Shown one piece after another: positions 22,987 through 29,958 of a DNA stretch of 36,441 nucleotides. The notes beneath the pieces were generated by a model. It did no database searches. It was not told where the DNA came from and saw nothing but the letters and a program-made list of their open reading frames with translations. The position numbers and the translations under genes are program-made. Numbering within the stretch: position 1 is the first letter of the stretch; every line of letters starts with the position of its first letter. The stretch comes from a virus. Where the stretch lies: positions 1 to 36,441 of the IMG/VR virus record IMGVR_UViG_3300050821_014679; one strand, 5' to 3'.

Positions 22987-23970
22987 ATGACTCCTTTTTA
23001 TAACACCCCAGAAAATAATCAAGCACAAAATAACATCCAAGCGGATTTATTTCGTTATAATAGTGTTCAAAACACTCCTAAAGAACTGAATTACTTCGAA
23101 AAACGGGTAATATTTTTAAAAGCTAAATGTTCTATGTTAAAAAATAAAACAGGGGCTTTGCCGTATATTTTGGAATATTTGGAGTTTAGAGCCAATAATG
23201 ACACTGGTATTTTGATTTGGTGTACACAAGAACAGATAGCTAAAGACCTAGGAATCAATAGGCAAACTGTTATTCAATGTCTTTTAAGAGCGGAAAGAGA
23301 AGGTTTAATAGCTACCAGACGTAGTGGTGGCTTCAAAAAGACAAATAGATATAGAGTCTGTTATGATATTTACGAGCATGATGAAAACCTCAAAAATCAG
23401 GTAGAAAACATTCAACTCCGTAAAGCCGTGAAAGCGCTTAAAACTTCACTTCCTCTCGATGTAGCCCCCCAGGCTACACATACTACTAATAAGACTAAGA
23501 AAGAAGAAGTAAGTATTAATACTAACATAGAAAATACTAACTTTTTTGAAAAACAGGTTATTGAAGAAGTCCAAACTGTATTTGAAACTACTGAACCCAT
23601 ACCATTGACAGATGATTTGAAGTTCAGAAAGGTAACTCTAAATTCCATCGAGAAGAAAACACAGCTTCAAGGTGCAAGATATTATGAAGCAATAGACCGA
23701 TGGGAAGCAGCTTATAGATATAAATGGAAAGATCCATCTATAAGGCGCACCATTGATCATTGGAATGCCGATTTTAATAAATATTGCCAATATCAAAAGC
23801 ATTGGGAAGATAAAAAGGGCTCACGAATGATAGCACCGATAAAACGGTTGATGTTTAATGAACAGAAAAAAATAAAGATTGTTGAAGCTGCAAATATGAT
23901 GCCAACAGCTGAATGGTTAGAAGAGGTTAATAAACGGAGAATAAAATTAGGTCTTAATCCAAGACATTGA
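22987..23970 (+). CDS. O-like replication protein with winged helix-turn-helix
   Basis: 327 aa. Residues about 55-125 form a winged helix-turn-helix: LPYILEYLEFRA, then TQEQIAKDLGINRQTVIQCLLRAEREGLIATRR, then NRYRVCYDIYE, as in phage replication proteins and initiators. A flexible acidic linker (about 150-215) leads to a C-terminal basic region with IRRTIDHWNADFNKYCQYQ and KKGSRMIAPIKRL. Such C-termini are seen in phage O-type and helicase-loader proteins. It likely binds the origin and recruits the DnaB helicase encoded at 15196. GAGAT precedes ATG. The wHTH is clear; the initiator role is inference. Confidence 0.7.
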   Translation: MTPFYNTPENNQAQNNIQADLFRYNSVQNTPKELNYFEKRVIFLKAKCSMLKNKTGALPYILEYLEFRANNDTGILIWCTQEQIAKDLGINRQTVIQCLLRAEREGLIATRRSGGFKKTNRYRVCYDIYEHDENLKNQVENIQLRKAVKALKTSLPLDVAPQATHTTNKTKKEEVSINTNIENTNFFEKQVIEEVQTVFETTEPIPLTDDLKFRKVTLNSIEKKTQLQGARYYEAIDRWEAAYRYKWKDPSIRRTIDHWNADFNKYCQYQKHWEDKKGSRMIAPIKRLMFNEQKKIKIVEAANMMPTAEWLEEVNKRRIKLGLNPRH

Positions 23971-24005
23971 TTTATATACAATTTGCATTATCATTGAGTA
24001 ATGTT

Positions 24006-24365
24006 ATGTATTTTAATCAGTGTATGATGTTCAAACCTAAGATCATAATCATACGAGAAGATCTTTTCACAATAGCAGGGCGCGATTATTTAGAAGCCCT
24101 GCTGTTACATAGGTTTTTACAAAATGACTTCGCAAAGCTATATCATTATACTTTTGAGCAGCTCCACGAAGACATGATGCTAACCGAGGTTAAAAGCTCC
24201 AAAATCAATAAGGCTGTCACCAGACTTGTAGATAAAGGTTATTTACTGAAAAGATATTCAGGGGCCTCAAGATCGCAGATTAATAGCTACAAATGCTTAA
24301 AAGATGCCATCAATCGTGATCTTCTTCGGCTCGGATATCCCGAATACGTTGAATTTCATGATTGA
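24006..24365 (+). CDS. Small winged-helix-like protein
   Basis: 119 aa from ATG 24006; other starts are possible (TTG 23967, overlapping the previous gene, or ATG 24024). After IIIIREDLFTIAGRDYLEAL it shows a wHTH-like pattern: FAKLYHYTFEQLHEDMML, SSKINKAVTRLVDKGYLLKR and a wing-like YSGASRSQINSYK. Similar in style to the DNA-binding part of the preceding protein, so a second regulator or initiator partner is plausible. Its 3' end overlaps the convergent gene at 24310-24480 by 56 bases. Confidence 0.6.
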   Translation: MYFNQCMMFKPKIIIIREDLFTIAGRDYLEALLLHRFLQNDFAKLYHYTFEQLHEDMMLTEVKSSKINKAVTRLVDKGYLLKRYSGASRSQINSYKCLKDAINRDLLRLGYPEYVEFHD

Positions 24366-24480
24366 GGATCGCATAATACTCGCGTTCGTCATCTTCTGGA
24401 TGATAATCTATGCGTTTGCGCATGTGCTCTTCTGCTTGAGCATATAGCCATTCATCGTAGCCTGGTAATAAATCAGTCAT
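24310..24480 (-). CDS. Very small acidic protein, unknown
   Basis: 56 aa, GAGG seven bases before ATG 24480. Begins MTDLLPGYDEWLYAQAEEHM, continues RKRIDYHPEDDEREYYAILN and ends in a charged helix (RIRDIRAEEDHD). Dense in Asp/Glu and Arg, no membrane segment. Its start overlaps the end of the small membrane peptide gene by eight bases, and its 3' end overlaps the convergent wHTH gene. The good ribosome site makes it credible. Function unknown. Confidence 0.6.
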   Translation of the reverse strand: MTDLLPGYDEWLYAQAEEHMRKRIDYHPEDDEREYYAILNHEIQRIRDIRAEEDHD

Positions 24481-24562
24481 CTTTTTTCCTCGTGGTTTTG
24501 TACATTATTATTATTACTATTAAGCCTAATAGGGCTAATGCTAGTGGGTTTAAGAAGTCCAT
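24473..24562 (-). CDS. 29-residue single-pass membrane peptide (candidate)
   Basis: ATG 24562 follows the previous stop by four bases; TGA overlaps the next start by eight. Sequence MDFLNPLALALLGLIVIIIM followed by a basic-acidic tail (YKTTRKKDD): one clean transmembrane helix with positive residues after it. Spacing within the leftward operon is tight, which supports translation. The ribosome site is weak. Role unknown; such peptides can affect membranes or host envelope proteins. Confidence 0.45.
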   Translation of the reverse strand: MDFLNPLALALLGLIVIIIMYKTTRKKDD

Positions 24563-24566
24563 ATAT

Positions 24567-25049
24567 TTACCGAATACCATTGATCATGTAAAAACTTTTA
24601 GCTGAATGTAGAATATTATTTATATGATAAATTAAATCATTCGTCGGCAATGTATACTTATGAAGAATTTCTTCGACAGGAGTATTTACGAGAGTATATA
24701 ATTTTTGTCTCATCATTTCCCATACTCCGTTTTTTAAAGATCTACCTTTTACAAGAGGGTCATAATTAATATAAATATAATGCAAAGTTACAATTTCTTC
24801 TTTCAAGTCATTTAGAGTTTTTATATCTGCTTCCCAACACTTTCTATCTCCGTTATCGCCTCTTTTCTCTGCTATGCATCCTTCTAAGAATTGTATCTCT
24901 TTATCAATAAAATAGTTAAGGCTTCTATAAACTCTACGTACTCTATCGGAATATTCCATATCATCATATTTTCTAGCTACAGGCTTATTCCCATATTTAT
25001 TTAAGTATTCTTGATATAATCCCATTATATCTTGCTTTAAATTTTTCAT
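24567..25049 (-). CDS. Leftward-operon protein, unknown
   Basis: 160 aa, mostly helical and charged (LKQDIMGLYQEYLNKYGNKP; DRVRRVYRSLNYFIDKEIQF; ADIKTLNDLKEEIVTLHYIY). It starts one base after the upstream stop. No catalytic signature, signal peptide or membrane helix. It forms the main gene of the leftward cluster driven by the operator-bearing promoter at 25442. Function not recognised. Confidence 0.65.
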   Translation of the reverse strand: MKNLKQDIMGLYQEYLNKYGNKPVARKYDDMEYSDRVRRVYRSLNYFIDKEIQFLEGCIAEKRGDNGDRKCWEADIKTLNDLKEEIVTLHYIYINYDPLVKGRSLKNGVWEMMRQKLYTLVNTPVEEILHKYTLPTNDLIYHINNILHSAKSFYMINGIR

Positions 25050-25050
25050 T

Positions 25051-25275
25051 TTATTTTCTCTCTATTATTAGTTCTAGTACTTGACGATACGAATCCTTAA
25101 GTTCATCGGTCAGCATCAAGAGATGCGTAAAATACGTCCTAAGAATGTATTCGTCAAATTCGTCTTTGCGACACTCAATCAGAAATTTCCTTTCAAGCGC
25201 GTCTATATCATGGCTGATTTTCGGTAATTTATAATACTCGAGCATCGCCAGATTTCTTTGTTCAACTGTCATCAT
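25051..25275 (-). CDS. Small helical protein, unknown
   Basis: 74 aa. ATG 25275 overlaps the stop of the 19-residue peptide upstream (TAATG), so translation is probably coupled; a second ATG follows at codon 2. Sequence MMTVEQRNLAMLEYYKLPKI then helices rich in Glu, Lys and Arg, ending LKDSYRQVLELIIERK. Soluble. One base separates it from the next gene. Not recognised. Confidence 0.6.
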   Translation of the reverse strand: MMTVEQRNLAMLEYYKLPKISHDIDALERKFLIECRKDEFDEYILRTYFTHLLMLTDELKDSYRQVLELIIERK

Positions 25276-25334
25276 TAGTCATTACACACAAACAGTATGA
25301 ACAAAATTACTAGTATCCACATTGGTATAAACAT
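25275..25334 (-). CDS. 19-residue hydrophobic peptide (candidate)
   Basis: MFIPMWILVILFILFVCND: nearly all one transmembrane helix. GTGAGG lies four to five bases before ATG 25334, and its TAA shares a base with the next ATG, a coupling arrangement that argues for translation. It could also act as a leader that sets translation of the 74-aa protein. Too short for family recognition. Confidence 0.4.
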   Translation of the reverse strand: MFIPMWILVILFILFVCND

Positions 25335-25340
25335 AGCGCC

Positions 25341-25427
25341 TCACCAATTAATTGAAGTAAATATTAAAAACCAAGTTACCGCGGCAATTGCCAGGTATAA
25401 AATCATTAAGTACATTGTAGTTCTCAT
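25341..25427 (-). CDS. 28-residue hydrophobic peptide (weak candidate)
   Basis: ATG 25427 encodes MRTTMYLMILYLAIAAVTWF and eight further residues, with one predicted transmembrane helix. Its TGA lies six bases before the next start. Against it: the expected transcript start is only about eight bases upstream and no ribosome site is seen. It may be read leaderless, or not at all. Confidence 0.25.
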   Translation of the reverse strand: MRTTMYLMILYLAIAAVTWFLIFTSINW

Positions 25428-25441
25428 TAAGTTGCATACGG

Positions 25442-25470
25442 AATATACGGCAATCCGTAGAGTATGTCAA
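25442..25470 (-). promoter_or_regulatory. Second leftward early promoter with the same operator
   Basis: Minus strand TTGACA (25470-25465), 17 bases, TATATT (25447-25442). Plus-strand ACGG-CAAT-CCGT (25447-25458) occupies the same register as ACGG-ATAC-CCGT in the promoter at 19463. Across 26 bases from ACGG through the -35 box (25447-25472 against 19468-19493) 20 match. It drives the small-gene cluster down to 24310. Confidence 0.8.
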
Positions 25471-25497
25471 CAGGTATTATTAACAATTTATAGAAAT

Positions 25498-25851
25498 TTA
25501 TAAACTTTTAAGGAAATCTATGGCCTCTTCTACGCTGCAAGTAAGTAAATATGGTACACCGGAGCTTTCGCATGCTTCACGAAAAAATTGCTGCGCGTCA
25601 TTGAGTTTTTTACATGCAGCTTTGTTGCGCTTGAATTCTATAAAAGCGACTTTACCTTTATCGGTGAAAGCACAGTAGTCAGCCACGCCTGAAATTACAC
25701 CCATGCGCCTTAGCTTTGCATAATATGCAGGGCTTGCACGCCGTTCATTTGGCACATGGAAAACAAAGGGATCGGATTTGAAGTATCCCAGCAAACTTAA
25801 GTACTCATATTGCTTGTAAAATTCTTCACAAATTTCATGTTCTAGCACCAC
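25498..25851 (-). CDS. VRR-NUC family nuclease
   Basis: 117 aa with a GTG start (25851, or the next GTG at 25848) after AAGGA. The family pattern is clear: VPNERRASPAYYAKLRRMGVISGVADY (33-59, Asp58), VAFIEFKRNK (Glu72, Lys74) and LNDAQQFFREACESSGVPYLL (Gln87). These supply the PD-(D/E)XK site of stand-alone viral VRR-NUC proteins, which cut branched DNA such as Holliday junctions or flaps. It complements the recombination pair and probably resolves concatemers before packaging. It runs leftward from its own candidate promoter. Confidence 0.88.
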   Translation of the reverse strand: MVLEHEICEEFYKQYEYLSLLGYFKSDPFVFHVPNERRASPAYYAKLRRMGVISGVADYCAFTDKGKVAFIEFKRNKAACKKLNDAQQFFREACESSGVPYLLTCSVEEAIDFLKSL

Positions 25852-25876
25852 TTTTCCTTGACTTATATTTTATACC

Positions 25877-25906
25877 ATTTTAGAGTCGATACTCTATATA
25901 TATCAA
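25877..25906 (-). promoter_or_regulatory. Candidate promoter for the VRR-NUC gene
   Basis: Minus strand TTGATA (25906-25901), 18 bases, TAAAAT (25882-25877). The -10 has five of six consensus bases; the spacer is one base long. About 20 bases before the GTG start. On the other strand TTGACT (25858-25863) with TAGAGT at 17 bases could serve the rightward genes. Confidence 0.4.
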
Positions 25907-25914
25907 GTAGTTAT

Positions 25915-26094
25915 ATGAAATCTCATCTTAATGTTGGAAAATTAATAGAAATACTATCGCAATACGACGAGCGCAGTCTTGTAAAGGTATTGGATAAGAC
26001 TTATTTCGAGCTCGTGTTTATTGATAAAATTGACACGAAAGTTAATCCTGATTCGGATTACCCTGATGTGATTATGGAAATTAAGGAAAGCTGA
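25915..26094 (+). CDS. Small protein of the KLIEILSQYDE type, unknown
   Basis: 59 aa from ATG 25915; the frame continues upstream only through a TTG within the promoter region. MKSHLNVGKLIEILSQYDER followed by beta-like VKVLDKTYFELVFIDKIDTK. The opening (VG-LIE-LS-YD---V-V) is shared by small, uncharacterised phage proteins. The TGA overlaps the next ATG. First gene of a short rightward cluster. Function unknown. Confidence 0.6.
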   Translation: MKSHLNVGKLIEILSQYDERSLVKVLDKTYFELVFIDKIDTKVNPDSDYPDVIMEIKES

Positions 26095-26162
26095 TGGCTC
26101 TTAAAGTAATTACAATAGATTGTCGGCGCCGACAAACCGATCATGAATATAGCAGTAGGTAA
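26094..26162 (+). CDS. 22-residue basic peptide (weak candidate)
   Basis: ATG 26094 overlaps the preceding TGA (ATGG after TGA sharing the A). It encodes MALKVITIDCRRRQTDHEYS plus two residues. Coupled position and tight spacing to the next gene (five bases) favour translation. It includes the 8-bp palindrome CGGCGCCG. Otherwise unsupported. Confidence 0.3.
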   Translation: MALKVITIDCRRRQTDHEYSSR

Positions 26163-26167
26163 ACCTG

Positions 26168-26419
26168 ATGCAAATTAATGAAAAAGAGTTAGAAAGATTA
26201 GAAGATCCTGGAGTATTCTATGCTGATGGTAAGTTCATTTTTATTTGTGATCACGAGCGCATTAATCTTAGAAAAGACTGTAATGATTTAGCAGAATTTA
26301 AAAGACGTATACTAGATGTAAAAACCGATAAAGAGGTGAGGGAACTTTATTTTGCCTTTATCAAATATTGTCGACTAGAAGGCTATTTGCAATTTTTTGG
26401 TATTAAAGATGCAAATTAA
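26168..26419 (+). CDS. Small protein, unknown
   Basis: 83 aa: MQINEKELERLEDPGVFYAD, then GKFIFICDHERINLRKDCND and a helical C-terminus (VRELYFAFIKYCRLEGYLQFF). Mixed alpha/beta, soluble, no motif. Overlaps the next gene by 11 bases in another frame. Part of the rightward cluster from about 25.9 kb. Not recognised. Confidence 0.6.
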   Translation: MQINEKELERLEDPGVFYADGKFIFICDHERINLRKDCNDLAEFKRRILDVKTDKEVRELYFAFIKYCRLEGYLQFFGIKDAN

Positions 26420-26573
26420 AGATTGGCTCACATATATCGCCGCCATCGGTGATGACGACACATATATAGGCGACAGTAGATATCATAATGGTGCTATATA
26501 TTACGATCTTACATTGGTGAAGGAAGATGGAATAGATGGCATGTATCCCCTTCATTCTTCGGAAGGGAATTAA
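26409..26573 (+). CDS. Very small acidic protein, unknown
   Basis: 54 aa, ATG 26409 inside the end of the previous gene. MQIKDWLTYIAAIGDDDTYI then GDSRYHNGAIYYDLTLVKED and a short tail. The aromatic/acidic beta-like composition looks like a real small domain rather than a random frame. Its stop overlaps the stop of the convergent gene at 26570 by four bases. Function unknown. Confidence 0.5.
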   Translation: MQIKDWLTYIAAIGDDDTYIGDSRYHNGAIYYDLTLVKEDGIDGMYPLHSSEGN

Positions 26574-26782
26574 TCTTTTAATAGAAGATTTTTAATTATT
26601 TCATATTCCAGGTCACGCTCTACATGAGAAGAAAAACGCTGTATCAAATCTTCCCCTGCATCTTTTGAATATTCAAAGTGAAGTGTGTAACGCTTTGTAT
26701 ATCGATCATCTTCTCCTAATGTTATTCCTTCTACAAAATCTAAATTGATAATTTTTTGTCCATCATGACTTAATATCCACAT
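26570..26782 (-). CDS. Small protein, unknown
   Basis: 70 aa. Begins MWILSHDGQKIINLDFVEGI and contains TKRYTLHFEYSKDAGEDLIQRF; a beta-rich first half and helical end resemble small phage proteins that restate host-type surface or PH-like folds, but nothing was recognised. One base downstream of the 66-aa gene, so both come from the promoter at 27026. Convergent overlap with 26409-26573. Confidence 0.6.
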   Translation of the reverse strand: MWILSHDGQKIINLDFVEGITLGEDDRYTKRYTLHFEYSKDAGEDLIQRFSSHVERDLEYEIIKNLLLKD

Positions 26783-26783
26783 G

Positions 26784-26984
26784 CTATTTCTCCCAGCTTG
26801 GCGCTTTTATTTTAATATCATATCCTAAATCTTTGATAAGTTTAAGGTCAACTTCATCCAAGGTTTTCTTATTGGCCAATTGTGCAAAGATATGGGATAC
26901 TTCACAGCCGGGGTAAATTAACTCCCTGCCATAAACTGATTTGATTTCTATTGTGATTTGCATGTTACGCATCATTTTACTCAT
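26784..26984 (-). CDS. Small protein, unknown
   Basis: 66 aa (ATG 26984; a later ATG at codon 8 gives MQITIEIKSVYGRELIYPG). Contains CEVSHIFAQLANKKTLDEVDLKLIKDLGYDIKI, which looks like a small alpha/beta domain. First gene after a strong leftward promoter; ribosome site GAGAAAAG. I have an impression of similar short phage proteins but cannot name a family. Confidence 0.6.
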   Translation of the reverse strand: MSKMMRNMQITIEIKSVYGRELIYPGCEVSHIFAQLANKKTLDEVDLKLIKDLGYDIKIKAPSWEK

Positions 26985-27025
26985 TTTCTTTTCTCATTAG
27001 TTGTTTTTGCCCTAAGGCTGCTAAG

Positions 27026-27054
27026 GTTATACACCCTGACAATGACCTTGTCAA
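27026..27054 (-). promoter_or_regulatory. Third leftward TTGACA promoter with an inverted repeat
   Basis: Minus strand TTGACA (27054-27049), 17 bases, TATAAC (27031-27026). An inverted repeat TGACAA-TGACC-TTGTCA (27037-27053) covers the spacer and -35 box; its half-sites match the palindrome at 22483, although the spacing differs (5 bases instead of 1). It drives 26984 and 26570. Confidence 0.7.
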
Positions 27055-27108
27055 CCTCAATATGTAAAATAATTTCACTTTTTTGCTAGATATTTCCAAC
27101 ATCAGGCT

Positions 27109-27114
27109 TATAAT
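27109..27114 (+). promoter_or_regulatory. Candidate rightward promoter of the late block (-10 only)
   Basis: Perfect TATAAT at 27109-27114 without a good -35 at normal distance (TTGCTA lies 20 bases upstream). A lone strong -10 before the first late gene suggests a promoter needing an activator. CTGATATAT follows directly, also seen after the -10 at 12011. Confidence 0.4.
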
Positions 27115-27140
27115 ACTGATATATATGATATATTAGCTTT

Positions 27141-27371
27141 ATGCATAACTTTAAATGGCAATCATCTAGCGATAAAACTGCTGACTGGGGTGATGATTAT
27201 TATAGTGATGATGTGAAAGCAGCGGTTTATAATACGCCTGATTATGATGCACTTACTGATTATTGGGCAACTGGACTTGAAGAGCGTAAAAAACGTGATA
27301 AACATATTGATGAGCGAGCTGAAAGACGGCTTGCTAGAAAATTACATAGAGGTGAGAAATGTCGCAGTTAG
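27141..27371 (+). CDS. First late-block gene, small charged protein, unknown
   Basis: 76 aa, ATG about 20 bases after the expected transcript start, no Shine-Dalgarno. The N-terminal half is acidic and Tyr/Asp-rich (WQSSSDKTADWGDDYYSDDV); the C-terminal half is a basic helix (EERKKRDKHIDERAERRLARKLHRG). Overlaps the terminase small subunit start by 13 bases. May help DNA recognition or packaging by position; not recognised. Confidence 0.6.
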   Translation: MHNFKWQSSSDKTADWGDDYYSDDVKAAVYNTPDYDALTDYWATGLEERKKRDKHIDERAERRLARKLHRGEKCRS

Positions 27372-27808
27372 ACAGGTTTGACAACATAAAAAAGCAATTC
27401 CCTGAGCTATTGGAAAAGCACCGCTGCAATGTTACAGCAGTATGCAAGCAAACAGGCGTATCACGCGCTTGGTACTATGAGCAACTTAAGAGCGATCCGG
27501 ACTTCAAGCAAAGATGCAAAGATGCGGAAGAAACTGTTATAGACTTTGTAGAATCACGCTTGTATGCACAAATAGACGCTGACGTACCTGCATCTACCAT
27601 GTTCTTCCTTAAGTGCAGGGCTAAAGATCGCGGCTACATAGAACGCAGTGAATTAACAGGTAAAGACGGGGCACCCCTTGAACACAAAATCGAATTATCT
27701 ACCCAGGGTGCCGCGTTATTTGACCGTGCAATGGAATGTGAGCGCGCAAAGGCGATTGCTGAATATAAAACTAATGAGGGGCAACATGGAAATAACTGCG
27801 TGGTATAA
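27359..27808 (+). CDS. terS: Terminase small subunit
   Basis: 149 aa, GGTGAG before ATG. N-terminal helix-turn-helix (CNVTAVCKQTGVSRAWYYEQL, about 22-42), central oligomerisation helices (ETVIDFVESRLYAQIDADVP) and the conserved STMFFLKCRAKDRGYIERSELTGKDG segment (81-106) characteristic of phage terminase small subunits. It recognises the packaging site and directs the large subunit encoded next. Ends with a Cys-containing tail. A small gene begins in its last 23 bases. Confidence 0.85.
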   Translation: MSQLDRFDNIKKQFPELLEKHRCNVTAVCKQTGVSRAWYYEQLKSDPDFKQRCKDAEETVIDFVESRLYAQIDADVPASTMFFLKCRAKDRGYIERSELTGKDGAPLEHKIELSTQGAALFDRAMECERAKAIAEYKTNEGQHGNNCVV

Positions 27809-27953
27809 TGACTCTATACGTGAAGATGCTTTAAATAGCATAAATGAGATTTATTATTATATGGTTTATGCGACTAAGCTTGAAGAAAGACGACACTGGG
27901 CCGTTGAATACACAAAAAAGTTGAGTAATGGAGAGAACCCCCGCGAATCTTAA
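27786..27953 (+). CDS. Small gene overlapping both terminase genes, unknown
   Basis: 55 aa from ATG 27786, supported by GAGGGG just upstream; the frame is open further back inside terS but that is a shadow. MEITAWYNDSIREDALNSINEIYYYMVYAT, then a charged helix (KLEERRHWAVEYTKKLSNGE). Its first 23 bases overlap terS and its last 26 overlap terL, so it is kept in register between them. Not recognised. Confidence 0.55.
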   Translation: MEITAWYNDSIREDALNSINEIYYYMVYATKLEERRHWAVEYTKKLSNGENPRES

Positions 27954-29406
27954 TAGGCTTATTAAGCGCAACTTATCAATATTTACTGAGCAAGTGGTGC
28001 ACACTGTATCACCTGATGCTAATTATCAGCATAACTGGCATATAAACCTCATTGCAGAATACCTGTTAGCATGCCAGCGCGGCGAAATAAAGCGTTTGAT
28101 TATTAATATCCCACCCAGGCATCTTAAATCTATTTCAGTTAACGTAGCATTCCCTGCATGGCTTTTAGGGCATAACCCAGCTGAGCAAATAATGTGCGCA
28201 TCTTATTCGCAAGAATTAAGCTTTAAGCATGCCTTGGATTGTAGACTCGTCATGCAACAGCAATGGTATAAAGACTTATTCCCTGACACGAATATAGTTG
28301 AAGACCAGAATACTAAACGTAAGTTTATTACCACAGCACGCGGGCATAGGATTGCAACAAGTGTGGGGGGTACTGCAACTGGTGAGGGTGCGCAGTATTT
28401 AATTGTTGATGACCCCGTAAGCGCTAAGCAGGGCGAGTCGACTGCCTTCCGTGAGAATGCTAACACATGGTTTGATCAAACTTTCTCTACCAGGCTTAAT
28501 GATAAAAAGACCGGCTGCATCATTGTGATTATGCAACGCTTACATGAGCTAGACTTAACAGGTCATCTACTTGAGAAAGGTGGCTGGGAGCACTTATGCT
28601 TGCCTATGGTTGCTGAGAAAGACGAAACACTTAAATGCGGCTATTATGAGGTGCAGCGTAAAACTGGGGATTTATTACACGCTGAGCGCAATGGTGATAA
28701 AGAAATAGCTGATCTTAAAGTAGAACTGGGGTCTTATGCTTACTCAGGCCAATATCAGCAAAGACCAAGCCCTGAGGGTGGTGGCGAATTCCGTAAGGAA
28801 TGGTTGCAATATTACGATACTATTGCGCCACATACACTTAACTATTACATATTTGTGGATCCCGCCAACTCTAAGACTAAAGATTCTGACTACACAGCGA
28901 TGGTTGTAATGGCTGCAGGTGGTGATGGCAACCTCTACCTCATAGACATGATAAGGGATCGCCTAAACGTGCGTGAGCGCGAAGAAAAGCTATTTGAATT
29001 ACATAAGAGATATAAACCTAAGAGTGTTGTCTACGAGAAATATGGCATGCAGTGTGATGCTGATTGGCTACGTGAAGCTATGGCTCATCGCAATTATAGA
29101 TTTTACTTGCAAGAGGTAGGCGGTAAACTTTCTAAGGAAGACCGCATCAAGCGCTTAATTCCATATTTTTGCGATAGGAAGATATACTTTCCTAAGGTGC
29201 TTTATAAGACCAATTATAAAAACCAAGCAATAGATGTAATAAATGAATTTATAATTCAAGAATATTGCACCTTTCCCGTTGGAATACATGATGATTTACT
29301 TGATGCAATGTCAAGATTGTGCGATATTACCCTGCAATATCCAGGTCATAATACAGTAAATTATTACGAGCTTTATGGCGATGGACCTAAAGTAGGAGAA
29401 ATATAA
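27928..29406 (+). CDS. terL: Terminase large subunit (ATPase and nuclease)
   Basis: 492 aa. ATPase domain: adenine/Walker A region INIPPRHLKSIS (59-70; Leu replaces the usual Gly, a known variant in this family), motif ASYSQELS near 91, Walker B YLIVDDP (157-163). Terminase_6C-type RNase H nuclease: FVDPANSKTKDSDYTA (Asp311), VYEKYG (369-374) and HDDLLDAM (454-461). It powers headful packaging with the portal at 30236. The start overlaps the preceding gene; the stop overlaps the next start (TAATG). Confidence 0.95.
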   Translation: MERTPANLNRLIKRNLSIFTEQVVHTVSPDANYQHNWHINLIAEYLLACQRGEIKRLIINIPPRHLKSISVNVAFPAWLLGHNPAEQIMCASYSQELSFKHALDCRLVMQQQWYKDLFPDTNIVEDQNTKRKFITTARGHRIATSVGGTATGEGAQYLIVDDPVSAKQGESTAFRENANTWFDQTFSTRLNDKKTGCIIVIMQRLHELDLTGHLLEKGGWEHLCLPMVAEKDETLKCGYYEVQRKTGDLLHAERNGDKEIADLKVELGSYAYSGQYQQRPSPEGGGEFRKEWLQYYDTIAPHTLNYYIFVDPANSKTKDSDYTAMVVMAAGGDGNLYLIDMIRDRLNVREREEKLFELHKRYKPKSVVYEKYGMQCDADWLREAMAHRNYRFYLQEVGGKLSKEDRIKRLIPYFCDRKIYFPKVLYKTNYKNQAIDVINEFIIQEYCTFPVGIHDDLLDAMSRLCDITLQYPGHNTVNYYELYGDGPKVGEI

Positions 29407-29717
29407 TGATTAGCAACCCGGATATAATCACGCCATACGGCATTAGTGAAGAATTAAGATTAATTACAAAACGTATGATTCAATACTCAGGTGATCTTAG
29501 TAATCTTGTCCATCAATTGGATCTTTTAAGAAAATTGGTTGAAGAAAATTGGAAAAATGAAATAGAAAAGGAAGCTCAGAAAGAATATTTGGAAAGGCTT
29601 GATGATCGTGATTATAGGATTTATGAGTGTAGTGATAATTCCGAAGTAATCGCCAAGATTCAAGAGCTTCAAAGGCAATTGACTACTAATAAGCCAACTG
29701 ATGAAATGGAGTGCTAA
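29406..29717 (+). CDS. Small helical protein after terminase, unknown
   Basis: 103 aa, AGGAGA eight bases before ATG 29406, which shares a base with the terL stop. Heptad-rich helices: LRLITKRMIQYSGDLSNLVHQLDLLRKLV, then ENWKNEIEKEAQKEYLERLDD and a C-terminal IAKIQELQRQL. First of three small coiled-coil genes between terminase and portal. No function recognised. Confidence 0.65.
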   Translation: MISNPDIITPYGISEELRLITKRMIQYSGDLSNLVHQLDLLRKLVEENWKNEIEKEAQKEYLERLDDRDYRIYECSDNSEVIAKIQELQRQLTTNKPTDEMEC

Positions 29718-29718
29718 A

Positions 29719-29958
29719 ATGCTAAAAACTATAATAGAAAACTTAACAAACCGTGTGGATAGAATAGAGGCATGTGCATTTGGTCATGCCGATGAAATAC
29801 ACGAAATACGTGAAGCTATGGAAATATTCAACGTTAATTTGGTAAATATGCATCAAAGATTGGATAAATTGCACGCAGTGTCAAGTAAACCTATTTTACC
29901 AAAGCGTGGGCGCCCTAAAAGATCGGATGTTATAATTGATAAGGTGATCCATGGATAA
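29719..29958 (+). CDS. Small coiled-coil protein with AT-hook-like tail
   Basis: 79 aa from ATG 29719 (GGAG seven bases upstream; an ATG at 29701 lies inside the previous gene). Coiled-coil helix MLKTIIENLTNRVDRIEACA and EIREAMEIFNVNLVNMHQRLDKL, then PKRGRPKRSD (about 66-75), which contains the AT-hook core RGRP next to basic residues. This suggests DNA binding by a short oligomeric protein near the packaging genes. Function unknown. Confidence 0.65.
   Translation: MLKTIIENLTNRVDRIEACAFGHADEIHEIREAMEIFNVNLVNMHQRLDKLHAVSSKPILPKRGRPKRSDVIIDKVIHG

Noticed and set aside
25297-25503. Rightward 68-codon frame
   Set aside because: It contains the leftward TTGACA-17-TATATT promoter and its operator, lacks a ribosome site, and lies opposite two leftward peptide frames.
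27987-28137. Loss of the Walker A glycine in TerL (PPRHLKS)
   Set aside because: Leu or Thr before LysSer is a known variation in this terminase family; the Lys-Ser and the rest of the motor are intact.
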